Source of the DNA: Stenotrophomonas rhizophila
Lineage (GTDB): Bacteria > Pseudomonadota > Gammaproteobacteria > Xanthomonadales > Xanthomonadaceae
Assembly: GCF_001704155.1 (NCBI RefSeq)
Contig: NZ_CP016294.1
Span: forward strand, 3,221,501-3,285,500
DNA length: 64,000 nt
Direction: 5' to 3'
Numbering within the stretch: position 1 is the stretch's first letter; every line of letters starts with the position of its first letter. Shown piece after piece: positions 61,618-64,000 of the stretch. A program made the position numbers and the translations under genes. Under the pieces are notes generated by a model. The model worked only from the letters and a program-made list of their open reading frames with translations. It ran no database searches and was not told the origin of the DNA.

Positions 61618-62316
61618 TCAGCGGCCCGGTTCGTCGTCCCACAGAATCTTGTGCAGCTGCATCTGGAAGCGGACCGGCAGGCGATCTTCCACGATCCAGT
61701 CGGCCAGCTCGCGCGGGCTGACCTGGCCCTTGCTGGGCGAGAACAGCACCATCGAGCGCTCGTTCAAGCGGTGCTCGCGGACCATGCCCCGCGCCCAGTC
61801 GTAGTCCTCGCGGCTGCACAGCACGAACTTGATCTGGTCGCGGCGGGTCAGCAGCGGCAGGTTTTCCAGGCGGTTGCGTGCCATTTCGCCCGAACCGGGG
61901 GTCTTGAGGTCGACCACGCGCGACACCCGCGGGTCCACGCCGCCCACATCCAGCGCGCCGGAGGTTTCCAGCGAGACGTCCAGGCCCGCCTCGCACAGCT
62001 TTTCCAGCAGCACCAGGCAGCGCTTCTGCGCCAGCGGCTCGCCGCCGGTCACGCACACGTGGTGGACGCCCTGGGCCAGCACTTCGCGCACGATCTCGTC
62101 GATATCCCACCAGGTGCCGCCGTGGAAGGCGTAGGCGGTGTCGCAGTAGGTGCAGCGCAGCGGGCAGCCGGTCAGGCGCACGAACACGGTCGGCCAGCCG
62201 GCGGTATCGGCTTCGCCCTGCAGGGAGGTGAAGATCTCGGTGATCTTCAGCCGTGGCAGGGGCGACTGCACGATCTCGCTAGGGAGCGCGGCGGCGGCGG
62301 ACAGGGGGCTGGTCAT
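61618..62316 (-). CDS. queE: 7-carboxy-7-deazaguanine synthase QueE (radical SAM)
   Basis: Makes CDG from carboxy-tetrahydropterin. 232 residues. The radical-SAM cluster is C-x3-C-x2-C in GCPLRCTYCDT near 50-60, preceded by TSLQGEADTAGWPTVFVRLT and followed by VTGGEPLAQ, the SAM-binding motif. ETSGALDVGG and VDLKTPGSGE are QueE hallmarks. Lies between cpoB and queC, a common arrangement behind tol-pal. Confidence 0.95.
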   Translation of the reverse strand: MTSPLSAAAALPSEIVQSPLPRLKITEIFTSLQGEADTAGWPTVFVRLTGCPLRCTYCDTAYAFHGGTWWDIDEIVREVLAQGVHHVCVTGGEPLAQKRCLVLLEKLCEAGLDVSLETSGALDVGGVDPRVSRVVDLKTPGSGEMARNRLENLPLLTRRDQIKFVLCSREDYDWARGMVREHRLNERSMVLFSPSKGQVSPRELADWIVEDRLPVRFQMQLHKILWDDEPGR

Positions 62317-62352
62317 CGTGGGGGTCTGGTGTGCGGTTACGGAAACGAGAGC

Positions 62353-62375
62353 AGCCAGGCAGGGCCTGGCTCTAC
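62353..62375 (-). repeat. SMAG-type REP palindrome (variant)
   Basis: Minus-strand GTAG (62372-62375), then AGCCAGGC and GCCTGGCT arms around a 3-base loop. Same layout as the copies at 4715 and 58215 with compensatory C-to-G changes in both arms. It lies between cpoB and queE. Confidence 0.8.
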
Positions 62376-62432
62376 GGTGCCCGAAACAGTCGGGCCAACC
62401 TTTGATTATACCGGCCTTGGCCGGTCGGGGCC

Positions 62433-63251
62433 TCAGCGGATCTGCTGGCCGAGGCGGATGGCCTGCAGACGGTCCTGCGCGGTGCGCGCGGCGTCCGAGC
62501 CGGGATAGGTGTTGACGACCTGCTCCAGGGTGGCCTGGGCTTCATCGATCCTGCCTTCGCCGTACTGGGAAAGGCCGATCTTCAACAGGCCACCAGAGGC
62601 CTTGTCGTGGGTCGGGTAACGCGCGATGAGGTCGCGGAACTGCGCCTCGGCGAGCGGGAAATTGCGGGTGGCGTAGTAGCTTTCACCCAGCCAGTACAGC
62701 GCGTTGGGGGTGTAGACGCCATTGGGATAGAGCTCGAGGAAGCTCAGGAACAGCTGGGCCGAGTCGTCGTACTTGCCGGCCTTGAGCGAATCAAAGGCCA
62801 CGTTGTACGCGGTGCGCTCATCGCCACTGGCGGCAAGGCTGCCCGGGTCGCCGTGCACGGAGGGCGGCCGCTCGGTGGCGGCCACTGCCGGTGCGGCGGG
62901 CTTGGGGGCAACGGCCGGTGCATTCGCGGCCGGAGCGGCCGGAAGGATCGGGGCCGAGCCACCTTCAATACGGTTCAGACGCCCGTCCAGGTCCAGGTAC
63001 TGGTCCTGCGAGGTCTGCTTGAGCTGGGCGTTTTCGTTCTGGAGCTGCTCAACCGTGCTCTGCAGCTGCTGGATCTGCTGCCGAAGCTGGTTGACCTGGT
63101 TCAACAGGTCCTGGTTGGAGCTGTTGTTGTAGGCCTGCTGCTCGAGCGCGCCAACGCGGTCGGCCAGGCTCTGCCGCTGGGCCTGCGCCGGTGCGGCAGC
63201 CACGAGGGCTGCCGCAACGACCAGCATCAGGGTTTTGATGCCGATGCGCAT
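62433..63251 (-). CDS. cpoB: Cell division coordinator CpoB (YbgF)
   Basis: Periplasmic TPR protein that links PBP1b activity and Tol-Pal during constriction. 272 residues. Signal peptide LMLVVAAALVAAAPAQA, then a coiled coil (LLNQVNQLRQQIQQLQSTVE, about 50-85) that trimerises YbgF, an alanine/proline linker, and C-terminal TPRs (YNVAFDSLKAGKYDDSAQLF, NALYWLGESYYATRNFPLAE). Follows pal by three bases. Its PBP1b partner is at 35.3-37.7 kb in this window. Confidence 0.94.
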   Translation of the reverse strand: MRIGIKTLMLVVAAALVAAAPAQAQRQSLADRVGALEQQAYNNSSNQDLLNQVNQLRQQIQQLQSTVEQLQNENAQLKQTSQDQYLDLDGRLNRIEGGSAPILPAAPAANAPAVAPKPAAPAVAATERPPSVHGDPGSLAASGDERTAYNVAFDSLKAGKYDDSAQLFLSFLELYPNGVYTPNALYWLGESYYATRNFPLAEAQFRDLIARYPTHDKASGGLLKIGLSQYGEGRIDEAQATLEQVVNTYPGSDAARTAQDRLQAIRLGQQIR

Positions 63252-63254
63252 GGA

Positions 63255-63770
63255 TTACTGCGCGGTGTAGACGATTTCGACGCGACGGTTCTGCGACCAG
63301 CAACCTTCGTTCGACTCGGTGCAGGTCGGACGCTCTTCACCGTAGGACACGACGGTGATCTGGCTGGCCGAACCACCGTTGGCCTGCAGCGCCGAGGACA
63401 CGGCGTTGGCACGACGCTCACCCAGGGCCTGGTTGTAAGCGCGCGAACCGCGCTCGTCGGTGTGACCCTGCAGGGTCATGCGGGCCGACGGACGGTCACG
63501 CAGGTACTTGGCGTGGCAAGCCATCTGGGCCTGGAATTCCGGCTTGATTGCATCCTGGTCCAGGTCGAAGAACACAACGCGCTGGCGCAGGCAGGCGTCG
63601 GTGTCCAGGTCGCCCGGGCCGTACAGGCCGGAGGTCGACGGGCCGGTCGGCTGCGAGGTGCTGCCGGTGTCGACCGGAGCAGCAGGCTGTTCCTTGACCT
63701 TCTTGGAGCAACCGGCCAGAGCGGCCACGGACAGCAGGGAGACAAGCAAAACGCGGGTGGTCTTGTTCAT
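63255..63770 (-). CDS. pal: Peptidoglycan-associated lipoprotein Pal
   Basis: 171 residues. Lipobox LAGC (Cys21) after a short signal, a threonine/serine/proline tether, then the OmpA-like domain: VVFFDLDQDAIKPEFQAQMA, LQGHTDERGSRAYNQALGER and RRANAVSSALQANG. It anchors the outer membrane to peptidoglycan and works with TolB. tolB precedes it, and cpoB follows. Confidence 0.96.
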   Translation of the reverse strand: MNKTTRVLLVSLLSVAALAGCSKKVKEQPAAPVDTGSTSQPTGPSTSGLYGPGDLDTDACLRQRVVFFDLDQDAIKPEFQAQMACHAKYLRDRPSARMTLQGHTDERGSRAYNQALGERRANAVSSALQANGGSASQITVVSYGEERPTCTESNEGCWSQNRRVEIVYTAQ

Positions 63771-63835
63771 GTAGTTACCTTTGAGGCTCCTAAAGCCGGA
63801 TGTAGGGATGAATACGTGCGGATCTTAACACTCTG

Positions 63836-64000
63836 TTAGCGCTTTGTACGGTATGGCGACCAAGAAGGTTCGCGGACATCACCGTCGGCCAGTACCAGCC
63901 GCTGGCGCACGCGCGCATCAGCCGACACGGCATACAACACTCCACGACCACCCTCGCGGGCGGCATACAGCACCATGCTTGCGTTGGGCGCAAACGTGGG
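63836..64000 (-). CDS. tolB: TolB, C-terminal fragment (runs off the window)
   Basis: The last 54 codons and stop of a gene entering from the right edge. The translation [20 protein letters not shown], then [20 protein letters not shown] and [13 protein letters not shown] is the final blade of the TolB beta-propeller. Position directly before pal confirms it. Confidence 0.9.
   Translation of the reverse strand, partial: PTFAPNASMVLYAAREGGRGVLYAVSADARVRQRLVLADGDVREPSWSPYRTKR

Overview
The window reads as chromosomal DNA of a high-GC gammaproteobacterium of the Xanthomonadaceae, most likely Stenotrophomonas. The best clue is a family of short GTAG-headed palindromes between genes (near 482, 4715, 10100, 10138, 34722, 58215 and 62353), which match the SMAG/REP repeats known from Stenotrophomonas maltophilia. 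A copLAB copper operon, a lysine-rich H1-like protein, the pilGHIJ-chpABC order beside gshB and tonB, and the tolB-pal-cpoB-queE-queC-tRNA-Lys order all fit. Coding density is high and nearly everything is ordinary core genome.

Layout. 0-4.5 kb: a TetR regulator (cut by the window edge) diverges from an alpha/beta hydrolase and fadE, with two near-identical operator palindromes on the hydrolase promoter; a DUF4442 hotdog protein follows. 4.5-5.05 kb: gene-free, with two large hairpin elements. 5-10 kb: DUF1304 membrane protein, nucleotide-transporter-like MFS protein, GMC oxidoreductase and a class-C beta-lactamase-like serine hydrolase. 10.0-11.6 kb: a stack of hairpins, the H1-like gene and a roughly 790 bp gene-free stretch. 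11.6-15.8 kb (minus): nudE-cysQ-mazG-ynfA, a compact nucleotide-sanitation run, then gcvT-gcvH. 15.9-18 kb: bioA-rsmE.

18-30 kb (minus): the complete Pil-Chp chemosensory operon for type IV pili, pilG-pilH-pilI-pilJ-chpA-chpB-chpC, with a 2168-residue hybrid kinase and a methylesterase that appears to have lost its catalytic residues. gshB and tonB diverge from it. 32-35 kb: tsaB, a DinG/YoaA-type helicase, and a TPR lipoprotein overlapping the end of mrcB (PBP1b), an LpoP-like arrangement. 37.8-43.5 kb: glycosyltransferase, epimerase, TPR membrane protein and relA. 43.6-51 kb: a secreted protein, hrpA, dps and recQ.

51-54.8 kb: copL-copA-copB and a translationally coupled GNAT acetyltransferase. 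54.8-58.2 kb: zinc-ribbon protein, single-domain response regulator, DUF3011 protein, a DUF1311-MliC lysozyme-inhibitor-like lipoprotein and an epimerase. 58.2-60.5 kb: a visibly AT-richer patch with a membrane acyltransferase and a secreted repeat protein, ending beside tRNA-Lys. 60.9-64 kb (minus): tolB (partial)-pal-cpoB-queE-queC.

No CRISPR array, intact insertion sequence, prophage or integrase was seen, and no clearly new multi-gene system. The most interesting leads are the dual TetR operator with an apparently leaderless hydrolase, the degenerate ChpB, the candidate LpoP, the large hairpin elements and the AT-rich patch beside tRNA-Lys.
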